In this document: positions 45,123 through 53,952 of the stretch, one piece after another
Layout: every line of letters starts with the position of its first letter
Numbering within the stretch: the first letter of the stretch is position 1
Assembly (NCBI GenBank): GCA_009911065.1
Contig: QXWR01000011.1
Span: 53,272-117,271, forward strand
DNA length: 64,000 bases
DNA from: Clostridiaceae bacterium
Lineage (GTDB): Bacteria > Bacillota > Clostridia > Lachnospirales > Lachnospiraceae
Direction of reading: 5' to 3'
Notes under the pieces: generated by a model
What the model saw: the letters and a program-made list of their open reading frames with translations, nothing else
The model's database searches: none
What the model was told of the DNA's origin: nothing
Translations under genes and position numbers: made by a program

Positions 45123-45470
45123 ATGGCTACACAACCAGAAGAATTTCTTACCTTTACAGACATCTATGCCCAAAATTACCTGCTGGCCCCAAACGATATT
45201 CTTTATGTGGAGGCTGACAACATTTATTCCCGCATCGTATGTGAAAACTTGATTATTCGTGTTCCTCACCCTCTGATTTTGATGGAAACATTGCTTCCTG
45301 ACTATTTTTTACGGATTCACCGCAGTTTTCTGGTAAACCAAAATTCTATTGTTGCCTTGTATCGGAGGATTGTTATGCTACGCAATGGTTTCCGCCTTCC
45401 AGTTCCACATGGGAAATATCAATGGCTGAAGGAATGTTTGGAAGCTACCGAAACAAATACTTTGCCATAA
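45123..45470 (+). CDS. Stand-alone LytTR DNA-binding regulator
   Basis: A 115-residue LytTR domain ('NDILYVEADNIYSRIVCENLIIRVPHPLILMETLLPDYFLRIHRSFLVNQNSI', with the conserved 'HRSFLVN') and no receiver or membrane part. LytTR proteins bind direct repeats and control surface or virulence genes. AGGAGG lies 8 bases before the ATG. It stands alone behind a long T-rich leader. Whether it is fed by a histidine kinase elsewhere is unknown; the surface-glycan genes nearby are possible targets. Confidence 0.85.
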   Translation: MATQPEEFLTFTDIYAQNYLLAPNDILYVEADNIYSRIVCENLIIRVPHPLILMETLLPDYFLRIHRSFLVNQNSIVALYRRIVMLRNGFRLPVPHGKYQWLKECLEATETNTLP

Positions 45471-45482
45471 AAAATCCGTCTT

Positions 45483-46916
45483 TTATAAAACGATCTTTCT
45501 GGCAACCCTCCATCGGATGTCTTCTGCCAGACAAATACATTCTATATGTTTTTTGCTAAGCCCCTGCGCTTTGGAATCGTCTGAATTATTCCATTCTTTC
45601 TGGCGCAGGGCTGGCTCGCCTTCTGATACCGTTTCAGCTTCCTGCTTCTTATCATTCTCGACTTGGAACTCCTGCCATAATTTGTGACAGCATTCTATTT
45701 TTCTATCCAACAAACAAAATACCTGTTCCTTTTCTTTGGGTCCGCAGGATGCTACATTGCTCAAAGCAGCTATTAATGAAATCTGCAGCCCATTCCACTT
45801 CCGATCCCGGAAATTATCTCTTGCCAGCAAATCTACAAACTCACCTAATTCATCCAACAGCTCTATACTTCGTATATCTCCAATGACTGATATGGAATCC
45901 GGATTCTCCACGAATCCCGGCGCACGACGCATTCTTGCCAGATACCTGCGGATTCGCCTTACGGCAGTCAAATCTTGCATCTTCACCAAGCAAGCATCTC
46001 TTAATCCTTCCTGGCCTGTATAATATTCCGCATAATCATCCAATATTTTTCGTAGATGCTTGTCCTGGCTGCCAATTAACTGCACAACTGCCCAATAAAA
46101 GAGTTTTCCATACAATCCAGACAACAGCCTTTCACAAACCTCTTCCCCATCCATAAACCTGCAGCCATATTCTACTGCTGCCTGACGCACCCACGCTTTC
46201 CACTGTCCGTTTCTTGCAAGATTGACCATCAGATCTGTACATTCCTTAACTTCATGGTCAATACAATAACGAACGTGCCACCACATTTCATCATTCTCCA
46301 TTTTTTCATTGGCTAAATTATAAAGCACCTGCTGACAAATTTCCTCTTCTGTGCCAGTGATCTGCTCGATGCGGCGGCTGTTCGCTTTTGGCGTAATCTC
46401 CACAATCACCTTGCCAACTACCCTCAACACCATCTTATAGAAATCCCGGAACATTTCTTTCTCATCAGGTGTTAATAATCGAAAAATCTCCGAAATCTCT
46501 GACTCTTTTCTGTCACCATTTTCCCACATCGCCACATATTTCTGAAATGTATATGTCTCATCTCCGCATTCTGCTGCATATTGTTCGGTATGCTCCAATA
46601 ATTTCTCTAAAAATTCTTCCTCTTTCTGTTCACTCTTCTCATTTCCTAGCCCATAATGATATAGTTCCTGTGCCATCATTTGACAATGTAGAAATCGGGC
46701 AAACCAATTTTCATCCATTGCAGCCCGTATACCAGATTCCCAATTTTCCTCGAATATTTTCCATTCCTGCTGCATGGTCTGATTCAAAGTCCTGCTGAAT
46801 TTATCAAACATTCTATTGTCATTGGGGATAAAAATCCGACACACTTTATCCCGCCCTGTATCTCGAAATGCTACCTCAATACCTGAAAGTAAAATTTCTT
46901 TTATATCCTTCTCCAT
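45483..46916 (-). CDS. Large hypothetical protein, helical, no recognised family
   Basis: About 477 residues, almost all helical and rich in charged residues and Trp, with repeating helix pairs ('LLDELGEFVDLLARDNFRDRKWNGLQISLIAALSNV') that could be HEAT-like. It has no signal peptide or membrane helix. I start it at ATG 46916; a GTG at 46925 overlaps the AAGGGGTG ribosome site. A VanZ-like gene ends upstream 23 bases away, so the two may be co-transcribed. I do not recognise its function. Confidence 0.7.
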   Translation of the reverse strand: MEKDIKEILLSGIEVAFRDTGRDKVCRIFIPNDNRMFDKFSRTLNQTMQQEWKIFEENWESGIRAAMDENWFARFLHCQMMAQELYHYGLGNEKSEQKEEEFLEKLLEHTEQYAAECGDETYTFQKYVAMWENGDRKESEISEIFRLLTPDEKEMFRDFYKMVLRVVGKVIVEITPKANSRRIEQITGTEEEICQQVLYNLANEKMENDEMWWHVRYCIDHEVKECTDLMVNLARNGQWKAWVRQAAVEYGCRFMDGEEVCERLLSGLYGKLFYWAVVQLIGSQDKHLRKILDDYAEYYTGQEGLRDACLVKMQDLTAVRRIRRYLARMRRAPGFVENPDSISVIGDIRSIELLDELGEFVDLLARDNFRDRKWNGLQISLIAALSNVASCGPKEKEQVFCLLDRKIECCHKLWQEFQVENDKKQEAETVSEGEPALRQKEWNNSDDSKAQGLSKKHIECICLAEDIRWRVARKIVL

Positions 46917-46938
46917 CTGTCTCACCCCTTAAAACAAA

Positions 46939-47448
46939 TTACTTCTTTTCCCGTTTCCTGCCATTTTTCCAAACTTTCCAAAATTTTGCACAAACAAAAT
47001 ACGAACATACCCCAACCAACACTCCTGCACTGTCAATTAGCATATCCCTCACCTGACACGCTCGCCCTGGTACGAAATATTGATGTATTTCATCTGAAAT
47101 AGCATATAAAGTTCCATAAATCCAGGAAAATCTCCCAGACCTGGACAAAACTTTCCCAAAACTCTGGAAAGCTGCCATCCACAAGCCTCCAAGAATCGCA
47201 TATTCCGTTCCATGGGCAGCTTTCCGTACATAAAAATCAATGGCTTCCACAAACGCCTGTTTTCGCTCCTGCGACCAGGACAATCCTCCCAACCGCTGTA
47301 TGAAATCAGCAATGGTTCTTCCTATAAAATAGCTTTGTTCCTGTGATTCCTCCGCAGGCTTTGCAGAAAACATAAAAATTACTGCCATCCAAGCCACCAA
47401 CGCTCCTACCAGCAAAGTCCTCCAGAAAAATATTGTTCGGTTTTTCAT
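46939..47448 (-). CDS. VanZ family membrane protein
   Basis: A 169-residue protein with about four membrane helices and the VanZ motifs 'RKAAHGTEYAILGGLW' and 'YAISDEIHQYFVPGRACQVRDMLIDSAGVLVG'. VanZ proteins confer low-level teicoplanin resistance in enterococci, but most homologues have no known role. It is upstream of the hypothetical gene at 46916 on the same strand. Confidence 0.85.
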   Translation of the reverse strand: MKNRTIFFWRTLLVGALVAWMAVIFMFSAKPAEESQEQSYFIGRTIADFIQRLGGLSWSQERKQAFVEAIDFYVRKAAHGTEYAILGGLWMAAFQSFGKVLSRSGRFSWIYGTLYAISDEIHQYFVPGRACQVRDMLIDSAGVLVGVCSYFVCAKFWKVWKNGRKREKK

Positions 47449-47658
47449 CCCACCTTTTTATCCCATCCTTCCATATTATACTTTAAACTACCATTCTCTA
47501 TCATATCATACCTGTTCGTGCCTGTCGATATTTTCAGAATAATTATAAATCACTCGTATCTTGTCTCATTGATATTTGGTAATACCACGCAGAATATTTA
47601 TTCATTGGCAAGGCAGATGAATGGGACGATGACAGAAGATCATTGAGTGAATCCCTCT

Positions 47659-47750
47659 TAGTACTCCGTCCAGACAGAAAATGGAGTTGTGAGTTGTTTG
47701 GTGCGTGACAGACCGTTCATGACTTCGATTTCTGTCTGGATGGTGTACTA
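47659..47750. mobile_element. MITE-like element, copy 1 (92 bp)
   Basis: TAGTACTCCGTCCAGACAG at the left matches the complement of the right end. The whole element can fold. It shares GGAGTTGTGAG, GCGTGACAGACCGTTCA and TTTCTGTC with copy 2 at 50206. Its right end runs straight into CTAGAGTGTGTCTGAAAATT, the dispersed repeat. The 47449-47835 gap contains nothing else of note. Confidence 0.75.
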
Positions 47751-47812
47751 GAGTGTGTCTGAAAATTGCTTTCTGGCAGCTTGCATTCCACTTTGTGGGC
47801 ATGTTATCTGTT
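47751..47812. repeat. Dispersed TAGAGCGTGTCTGAAAATT-family repeat
   Basis: TAGAGTGTGTCTGAAAATTG, then GCAGCTTGCATTCCACTTTGTGG, matching the copy at 39206 in order. It lies directly beside MITE copy 1. Confidence 0.7.
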
Positions 47813-47835
47813 TATCTTAAACGTTTCTCTTATTG

Positions 47836-48255
47836 CTAAATCTGTTCTGTATTTATTTCTTCGCTGATATTAGTGTTTTCTCTTGTGGCAGTCTCTTCTG
47901 TGGCAGTCTCTCCTCCAATATTTGATCCTTCCCTGATTTCAATCTCATTTTCTGTTGTTGTCTCTTCTATCGTTTCTGGCTCTTTTTCAGTTTTGGACCC
48001 TCTTTTTCTTTCTGGCTCTCTTCTCGTTTCTACTCTGCTATCTTTTTCTGTCTCTGTTGGCGTAATTTTGAATATATCGTTTGGAGTACACTCCAATGCT
48101 CTGCACAATTTCTCGATATTTTCAAAATGAATTGAAGTTGTTTCGTTGTTTACCATTTTGCTGATATTTTGATAGCTGATTCCCGAATGTTTTTGCAGCC
48201 AATATTTAGTCAGCTGTCTTTCTGTTAAAATCTCAAGAACACGTAATTCGATCAT
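47836..48255 (-). CDS. XRE-family HTH regulator with low-complexity acidic tail
   Basis: A 139-residue protein. Residues 1-66 are a Cro/C1-type HTH ('RQLTKYWLQKHSGISYQNISKMVN', 'LCRALECTPNDIF'). The tail (70-139) is made of Glu, Thr, Arg and Asn. It is started at ATG 48255 after AGGAGG; the frame extends upstream without support. It is divergent from the sugar-transferase gene at 48687 and could control it, though that is not shown. Confidence 0.8.
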   Translation of the reverse strand: MIELRVLEILTERQLTKYWLQKHSGISYQNISKMVNNETTSIHFENIEKLCRALECTPNDIFKITPTETEKDSRVETRREPERKRGSKTEKEPETIEETTTENEIEIREGSNIGGETATEETATRENTNISEEINTEQI

Positions 48256-48686
48256 TGGATATATCCTCCTGTATCTTATTATACATATGATAATATACCC
48301 ATTTACCAATTTTTGTAAATACTTTGTGCATTATATATTGTAAAAAATATATATTTGATTTTGTGATGTTACTAAATATTATTCTGATTATTCTTTTGTT
48401 ATTGTCCTCTTATTTGATTGTTATCTTTTATTTGCAATCTATTTTCATTATTTTCTATTATTAATATCTTAAATTATAAATAAAACATTTATTTATCTAA
48501 AATTTTATTATTAACTAATAATAATATCCTCTTTTTCTTTTTTTCAGAGTGACTTCCTATAAGGGCGATTATCGGAAGTCCTCCCCCCTTCTTTTCTCGG
48601 TTTTTTTATGCTTTTTTGTAATTTGTTGTTCAGTTTTATAGAATTGATGACGATTTTAGAACACCCCTCGGGAGTGATGGTTTCGA
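48256..48686. promoter_or_regulatory. AT-rich leader of the 48.7-63.8 kb polymer locus, with hairpin
   Basis: The region is very AT-rich. A stem GACTTCC-TATAA with TTAT-C-GGAAGTC (48551-48580) is followed by a C run and T-rich tracts. It may be a leader attenuator or weak terminator before the polymer genes. No gene is seen. Confidence 0.5.
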
Positions 48687-50081
48687 ATGAAAAATTATGA
48701 ACAGTATAAGCGGTTGATCCGTTTTTTTACCTCCATTGCAATTTTGTCCGTGGAAGTGGGCATTTATTGGATGGCTTGGATTTATTGCTTCTCTCTTGCT
48801 GCTGGGTCTCCCTTCTTCCGAAAAGGAGACTGGCTTATGGCTACTGTTTATGCTCTTTTGCTTCTCTTTTTTTCCCGCATGTATGGCGGACTCAAAATTG
48901 GCTATCTGGAACGAGGCAATGTGCTTTACTCCCAGATTCTTGCTGTTAGTCTGGTCAACCTTTTTACTTATTTACAGATTGCTTTACTGGCTAAAGGATT
49001 TTTAAACCTCTGGCCTTTTGTTTTGATGTTTTTAGTTCAAGCCGTTGCCATTGGTATTTGGACCTTTTTTGCCAACTGGTTGTTTGAAAAGCTATTTCCT
49101 CCCCGGCAGATGCTCCTGGTTTATGGAAACCGGCCTTCCCTGGCTTTGATGGATAAGATGAACTTCAGAAAAGACCGGTATCAGATTAAAACCATTGTAC
49201 ATATCCGGAAAGGATTGGAAAAAATTGAGGAAATGATTGGGGATTACGATGCGGTGGTGATTTGCGATGTGCCGTCTCAGATTCGAAATCATATCCTTAA
49301 GTACTGTTATGGGAATGGGAAAAGAGCTTATATGACTCCGAAGATTTCGGACATTTTGGTCCGCAGTGCGGAGGATGTGAACTTGTTTGACACGCCTCTC
49401 ATTATGACCCGAAATGGGCGGATTTCCATTGAACAGGCGTTTATGAAGCGGATGATGGATTTGGTGATAGCAGGAATGGCCTGTGTGGCGGCAGCTCCGT
49501 TTATGGCGCTGACTGCTTTGGCAGTGAAACTGCAGGATGGAGGACCAGTAATATATAAGCAGAAGCGTCTGACGATGGACGGGAGGGAATTTTATGTATA
49601 CAAATTTCGAAGCATGTGGATGGATGCGGAAAAGGATGGGGTCGCCCGTTTGGCCCACAGTGGGGACCGAAGGATTACCCCGGTAGGAAGATGGATTCGC
49701 AAGGTACGTTTGGATGAACTGCCACAGCTGTTTAACATCCTAAAGGGAGAGATGAGCCTGGTGGGACCGAGGCCGGAACGGCCGGAAATTATTCGAAAAT
49801 ACGAGAAGAAATTTCCGGAGTTTCAATATCGTCTGCGGGTAAAGGCAGGACTTACCGGATATGCACAGATCTTTGGAAAGTACAATACAACGCCATATGA
49901 TAAGCTAAAAATGGATTTGTATTACATACAGAATTATTCAGTTATGTTGGATGTGAAGTTGATGATACAGACGGTAAAGATTTTGTTTATGAAGGAGAGT
50001 ACAGAAGGAATTGGAGTGGAGCAGACGACGGCGTTGGAGCTGGAGGAAGTGTATGAGAGGGTGAGAAGGCGGGCGGAGTGA
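48687..50081 (+). CDS. Polyprenyl-phosphate sugar-1-phosphate transferase
   Basis: A 464-residue priming transferase with four or five N-terminal helices, a central Rossmann-like part ('MLLVYGNRPSLALMDKM') and a C-terminal bacterial sugar transferase domain ('GGPVIYKQKRLTMDGREFYVYKFRSMW', 'DELPQLFNIL', 'SLVGPRPERPEI', 'GLTGYAQIFG'). It is the likely first step of the polymer made by the following genes. It is the second such enzyme in the window; the two differ in sequence, so they may use different sugars. GGGAGTGA precedes the ATG. Confidence 0.9.
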   Translation: MKNYEQYKRLIRFFTSIAILSVEVGIYWMAWIYCFSLAAGSPFFRKGDWLMATVYALLLLFFSRMYGGLKIGYLERGNVLYSQILAVSLVNLFTYLQIALLAKGFLNLWPFVLMFLVQAVAIGIWTFFANWLFEKLFPPRQMLLVYGNRPSLALMDKMNFRKDRYQIKTIVHIRKGLEKIEEMIGDYDAVVICDVPSQIRNHILKYCYGNGKRAYMTPKISDILVRSAEDVNLFDTPLIMTRNGRISIEQAFMKRMMDLVIAGMACVAAAPFMALTALAVKLQDGGPVIYKQKRLTMDGREFYVYKFRSMWMDAEKDGVARLAHSGDRRITPVGRWIRKVRLDELPQLFNILKGEMSLVGPRPERPEIIRKYEKKFPEFQYRLRVKAGLTGYAQIFGKYNTTPYDKLKMDLYYIQNYSVMLDVKLMIQTVKILFMKESTEGIGVEQTTALELEEVYERVRRRAE

Positions 50082-50166
50082 TAAAATCATGTGAATGAAA
50101 AAGAGGATGAATACCACTTCAATCTACATGAAAATGGATGAAAAAAGAAAAATTCAGATACTGCCT

Positions 50167-50208
50167 TAGAGCACATCTGACAAAAAACAATTTTAAGACA
50201 CGCTCTAG
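50167..50208. repeat. Short inverted pair of TAGAGC-type repeat ends
   Basis: TAGAGCACATCTGA faces AGACACGCTCTA, the complement of TAGAGCGTGTCT, with ~16 bases between. It is directly followed by MITE copy 2 at CTAG. Confidence 0.65.
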
Positions 50209-50367
50209 TGTTCCATTCGGACAGAAAATGGAGTTGTGAGCGGTCTGGTGTGTGGCAGTGCTAGACGAAATTTCGACGGCGATGTGGGCCATCGACTAGA
50301 AATTTTAACAAGGCAATGGTGCGTGACAGACCGTTCACAACTCCGATTTCTGTCCGGATGGGTACTA
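50206..50367. mobile_element. MITE-like element, copy 2 (162 bp)
   Basis: Imperfect terminal inverted repeats of ~40 bp: left TAGTGTTCCATTCGGACAG, GGAGTTGTGAGCGGTCTG; the complement of the right end begins TAGTACCCATCCGGACAG, GGAGTTGTGAACGGTCTG. No reading frame is inside. It is a longer form of copy 1 at 47659. The rest of the 50082-50420 gap holds only the ribosome site of the next gene. Confidence 0.8.
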
Positions 50368-50420
50368 GGGACACTCGCAATGTCTCCCTAAGATAGAAAA
50401 TTTATATAAAGGATGATGGA

Positions 50421-51275
50421 ATGTCAGAATTTCAGAAGAAGAAAAAGCAAGGCGAAAAAAACCAGAATCCAATCGTTAGTATTATTATGCCAGCCTGGAA
50501 TGCGGAGAAAACGATACAGGATGCCATTCGCTCTGTGATCAAGCAAACAGAATCGAACTGGGAGCTGATTGTGATAGATGACTATTCGGAAGATGAAACC
50601 TATAAGAGAATCCGTTGGTTTGCAGCCAGAGATAATCGAATCCGAATTTATAGGAATCCAGTAAACCTTGGAGTGTCCAAAACCAGAAATCGTGGAGTAA
50701 AGGTGGCAAAGGGAAAGTGGATTGCCTTTTTGGACAGCGATGATATATGGCGGGCAGATAAGCTGGAAAAACAGCTTTGCATAATAGAGCAAAAGAAAAA
50801 TGTGGATCTGGTTTATACAGGAAGTGTATTTATGCGGGGATGGGAGCAATCAGAAAACAACCGATCCAGAGAGAAAACAAACTTTATCCTTTCGTATTAT
50901 CAGAAAGCCCCAAAGACAATCACCTATAAAGAATTATTAAAACAAAACCTGATTTCCTGTTCATCGGTTGTGGTGAAGAAGGAATTGCTGATGAAATATC
51001 CAATGAAACAGGATATTATGCACGAGGATTATGCTACCTGGCTGGAGATATTGAGAGCAGGGGGAAAGGCATGTGGGATAAATGAGCCATTATTGATTTA
51101 TCGTATATCCGGGAAATCCAGGTCAGGGGATAAGCGGAGGGCAGCACAAATGACCTGGAGAGTATATCGGTTTTTAGGATTACATCTTTGGGAAGCTTGT
51201 TACTATTTTGGGTGGTATGTTTGTAAAAATGGAAAAAAGTACTTTCACATTAATCATAGCAAATACTTCTCTTAA
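50421..51275 (+). CDS. Glycosyltransferase family 2
   Basis: A 284-residue GT2: 'PIVSIIMPAWNAEKTIQDAIRSVI', 'VIDDYSEDET', 'NLGVSKTRNRGVKVAKGKWIAFLDSDDIW', then 'MHEDYATWLEIL'. It is a soluble or peripheral enzyme adding a sugar to the lipid-linked unit. AAAGGATG precedes the ATG. It begins the gene run that continues with the TagB/TagF-like gene 18 bases later. Confidence 0.9.
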   Translation: MSEFQKKKKQGEKNQNPIVSIIMPAWNAEKTIQDAIRSVIKQTESNWELIVIDDYSEDETYKRIRWFAARDNRIRIYRNPVNLGVSKTRNRGVKVAKGKWIAFLDSDDIWRADKLEKQLCIIEQKKNVDLVYTGSVFMRGWEQSENNRSREKTNFILSYYQKAPKTITYKELLKQNLISCSSVVVKKELLMKYPMKQDIMHEDYATWLEILRAGGKACGINEPLLIYRISGKSRSGDKRRAAQMTWRVYRFLGLHLWEACYYFGWYVCKNGKKYFHINHSKYFS

Positions 51276-51292
51276 AAGCGGAGCATTATCTT

Positions 51293-52444
51293 ATGCATGC
51301 CAATACTATAAAATACATTGTAAAACAATATATGAAGATGCTGATGCAAGGTTTTTTCCTTCCGGTAATCTATCAATTATATCGTCATATACCTGTCCAA
51401 TCCCATAGGGTTGTATTTGCTGATGCACATCATGAAAACCTGCCGTTCAGTATGCAGGCTATGCATCAGACCATGAAAGAAAACGGATATGAAGTAATTG
51501 ATTTTCTATATGACTCCGGAAAGATAAGTCCATTAAGACAAATCGTTTTTATGATTCGTTTTATGAAACTTTATGCATCTGCCCGATATGTCTTTCTTTG
51601 TGATTATTTTCTTCCTGCTGCATCCTGCTGCAAGAAAAAGGAAACCATGTTAATTCAACTTTGGCATTCGGGTGGATTGCTTAAAACCATGGGATTTGCT
51701 GCATCAGAAGATATTCCTGCTTTTTATAAGCTAAATCCTCATAAAAATTATGATTTAGTAACCGTAAGCGCCCCTTGCTGTATTCCAATCTTTGTATCAT
51801 CTATGCATCTTCCAAAATCAGTAATACAGGCTACAGGAATCAGTCGAAGTGACCTTTATTTTAATGCAAAATTTCTAACAAATTGTCGAGAACATTTTTA
51901 TACGCTGTATCCAGAAGCAAAAGATAAAAATATTCTTCTTTGGGCGCCTACCTTTCGCGGAACAGCTGGCTCTCCCTATTTAGTAGGAACAGAAGATATT
52001 GAAAACCTTCAGAAAGAATTGGGTGATAAGTGGTTGGTTTTAATCAAAGCGCATCCTTATATTGACCAAAAATCTTTGGTATCAAACTGCAAAATCCCAA
52101 CCGAACAATTGCTTCCAATAGTAGATTTACTGATTACAGATTATTCTTCTGTACTATTTGATTATCTGCTTTTGGAAAAGCCATTTATTCTGTTTGCTCC
52201 AGATTATGCAATCTATACAAAGACCAGAGGATTTTATTTGGAATATGATTCCCTCCCTGGTCCAGTAGTAATAGAAGGAAATAAACTGGCGCATACAGTT
52301 TGGGATATTTTACAAAATCCGCCCAAAGAGGCGTTGAGAAAGGGCCGACAATTTCACATGGGCTGCTGTGACGGACAAGCGACCCAAAGAATTTGGTCTT
52401 GGATACTGGAAAATTCAGAGGCCAGGAGGATAACTGAATGCTAA
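51293..52444 (+). CDS. CDP-glycerol glycerophosphotransferase family protein (TagB/TagF-like)
   Basis: A 383-residue GT-B enzyme of the teichoic-acid polymerase family. Visible motifs: 'LIQLWHSGGLLKTMGF', 'TGISRSDLYF', 'ILLWAPTFRG', 'IKAHPYI', 'LITDYSSVLFDYLLLEKPFI'. It transfers a polyol-phosphate from a CDP-polyol to a glycan or chain end; the polyol is not fixed by the sequence. It has only a short hydrophobic N-terminal stretch. It overlaps the ABC permease gene by 7 bases. No CDP-glycerol synthase (tagD) is in the window, so the donor might be the product of the cytidylyltransferase at 56420. Confidence 0.88.
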   Translation: MHANTIKYIVKQYMKMLMQGFFLPVIYQLYRHIPVQSHRVVFADAHHENLPFSMQAMHQTMKENGYEVIDFLYDSGKISPLRQIVFMIRFMKLYASARYVFLCDYFLPAASCCKKKETMLIQLWHSGGLLKTMGFAASEDIPAFYKLNPHKNYDLVTVSAPCCIPIFVSSMHLPKSVIQATGISRSDLYFNAKFLTNCREHFYTLYPEAKDKNILLWAPTFRGTAGSPYLVGTEDIENLQKELGDKWLVLIKAHPYIDQKSLVSNCKIPTEQLLPIVDLLITDYSSVLFDYLLLEKPFILFAPDYAIYTKTRGFYLEYDSLPGPVVIEGNKLAHTVWDILQNPPKEALRKGRQFHMGCCDGQATQRIWSWILENSEARRITEC

Positions 52445-53223
52445 AACGTTTTTACATTGACCTGAAAAAATATTTTCCTTATTCCCTTGTTTCTGCCAAA
52501 TCGCAGTTAAAAGCAGAGGTGGCAAATTCTTATCTGAACTGGTTATGGTGGATTCTTGATCCACTTTGTTTTATGTTCATCTATACTTTTATTTTTGGCT
52601 ATGTATTTAAGGCTAAAGAACCATATTTTCCAGTATTTATTTTTATTGGATTATCCATGTGGGATTTTTTTAATCGCATGATGACTGGAAGTGTAAAAAT
52701 CATAAAAAACAACAAAGCAATTGTTTCCAAGGTATATCTTCCTAAGTACATTTTAATTCTGGTGAAAATTTGGGTAAATGGCTTTAAGATGCTGGTATCT
52801 TTTGGAATTGTAGCTTTTATGATTGCCGCATGGAGAATCCCCCTTACATGGAATGTTTTTTACTTCTTTCCAGTAATGGCACTGTTGCTATTGTTTTCTT
52901 TTGGATGTTCCGCTCATCTCCTTCATTATGGAGTTTTTGTGGAAGATCTTTCTAATGTAGTAAGCATTGTATTACGGATGTTATTTTATTTGACAGGAAT
53001 TTTTTATAATATAGTTACCAGAATGCCGGAGCCTTATGGGCAATGGCTGATTCGTTATAATCCGGTCGCATTTTTTTTGGAATCCATGCGGAATGCCCTT
53101 TTATATGGAAAGGCTCCTCATAGAAAGCTAATGTTAGTTTGGTTTATTGTAAGTCTAATCCTTTCCGGATTGGGTATACGAAAAATTTATGAAAATGAAA
53201 ACAGCTATGTAAAGGTGATTTAA
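52438..53223 (+). CDS. ABC-2 type polysaccharide/teichoic acid export permease
   Basis: A 261-residue protein with six membrane helices of the TagG/KpsM/Wzm type ('NWLWWILDPLCFMFIYTFIFGYVF', 'FPVFIFIGLSMWDFFNRMMTGSV'). With the following ATPase it moves a lipid-linked polymer out of the cytoplasm. The ATPase gene starts directly after its stop codon. Confidence 0.9.
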   Translation: MLKRFYIDLKKYFPYSLVSAKSQLKAEVANSYLNWLWWILDPLCFMFIYTFIFGYVFKAKEPYFPVFIFIGLSMWDFFNRMMTGSVKIIKNNKAIVSKVYLPKYILILVKIWVNGFKMLVSFGIVAFMIAAWRIPLTWNVFYFFPVMALLLLFSFGCSAHLLHYGVFVEDLSNVVSIVLRMLFYLTGIFYNIVTRMPEPYGQWLIRYNPVAFFLESMRNALLYGKAPHRKLMLVWFIVSLILSGLGIRKIYENENSYVKVI

Positions 53224-53952
53224 GTGAAAGAAACAGCCATTGAAGTCAAAGATTTATGTATCCGATATCGTGGACTGAAATCTTATTCTATTAAAAAAAG
53301 TTTATTACATTGGAAGCGAAATCCCATTGATGAATTTGAAGCAATAAAACATGTATCTTTTCAAGTGTCCGAAGGAAATATTTTAGGAATAATCGGAAAA
53401 AATGGCAGCGGAAAATCAACCTTACTGAATGCCATTGGGGGGATTCTGGCCCCTGATAGGGGGCAAATTGATTTAAAAGGTCATTCTGTGTCGTTACTGT
53501 CTATTGGCGTGGGATTTCAAAAGGAATTAAGCGGAAGAGAGAATATTCTGCTGTCTGGAATGCTTTTGGGATTTACGGAACAGGAAGTACAAGAAAAAAC
53601 AGAGGAAATTATTGCTTTTTCAGAAATCGGTGAGTTTATTGATGTTCCAGTACGAACATATTCCAGTGGTATGTATTCTAAGTTGGCCTTTTCAATTACT
53701 GCCATCCTGGAAACAGATATTATGTTGGTAGATGAAGTCCTAAGCGTGGGTGATTCGCGATTTAAGAAAAAAAGCTATAATAAGATGAAAGAGCTGATTT
53801 CCAATGAAAAGAGAACCGTGATTTTAGTAAGTCATGCAATGGAAACCTTGGGAGATTTGTGTGATGAGATCTTATGGTTACATGAAGGACAAGTACGAAT
53901 GTATGGAAAGGCCAAAGAAGTGCTAACAGCTTACGAGGAGTTTATGAAATAA
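53224..53952 (+). CDS. ABC transporter ATP-binding protein for polymer export (TagH-like)
   Basis: A 242-residue ATPase with Walker A 'GKNGSGKST', signature 'YSSGMYSKLAFS', Walker B 'DIMLVDEVL' and switch His 'VSHAME'. It starts with GTG at 53224, one base after the permease. It has no carbohydrate-binding C-terminal domain like that of some Wzt proteins. The last base of its stop codon is the first base of the next ATG. Confidence 0.93.
   Translation: MKETAIEVKDLCIRYRGLKSYSIKKSLLHWKRNPIDEFEAIKHVSFQVSEGNILGIIGKNGSGKSTLLNAIGGILAPDRGQIDLKGHSVSLLSIGVGFQKELSGRENILLSGMLLGFTEQEVQEKTEEIIAFSEIGEFIDVPVRTYSSGMYSKLAFSITAILETDIMLVDEVLSVGDSRFKKKSYNKMKELISNEKRTVILVSHAMETLGDLCDEILWLHEGQVRMYGKAKEVLTAYEEFMK

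Noticed and set aside
47602..47802. Minus-strand frame across MITE copy 1
   Set aside because: It lies within an inverted-repeat element and has no ribosome site.
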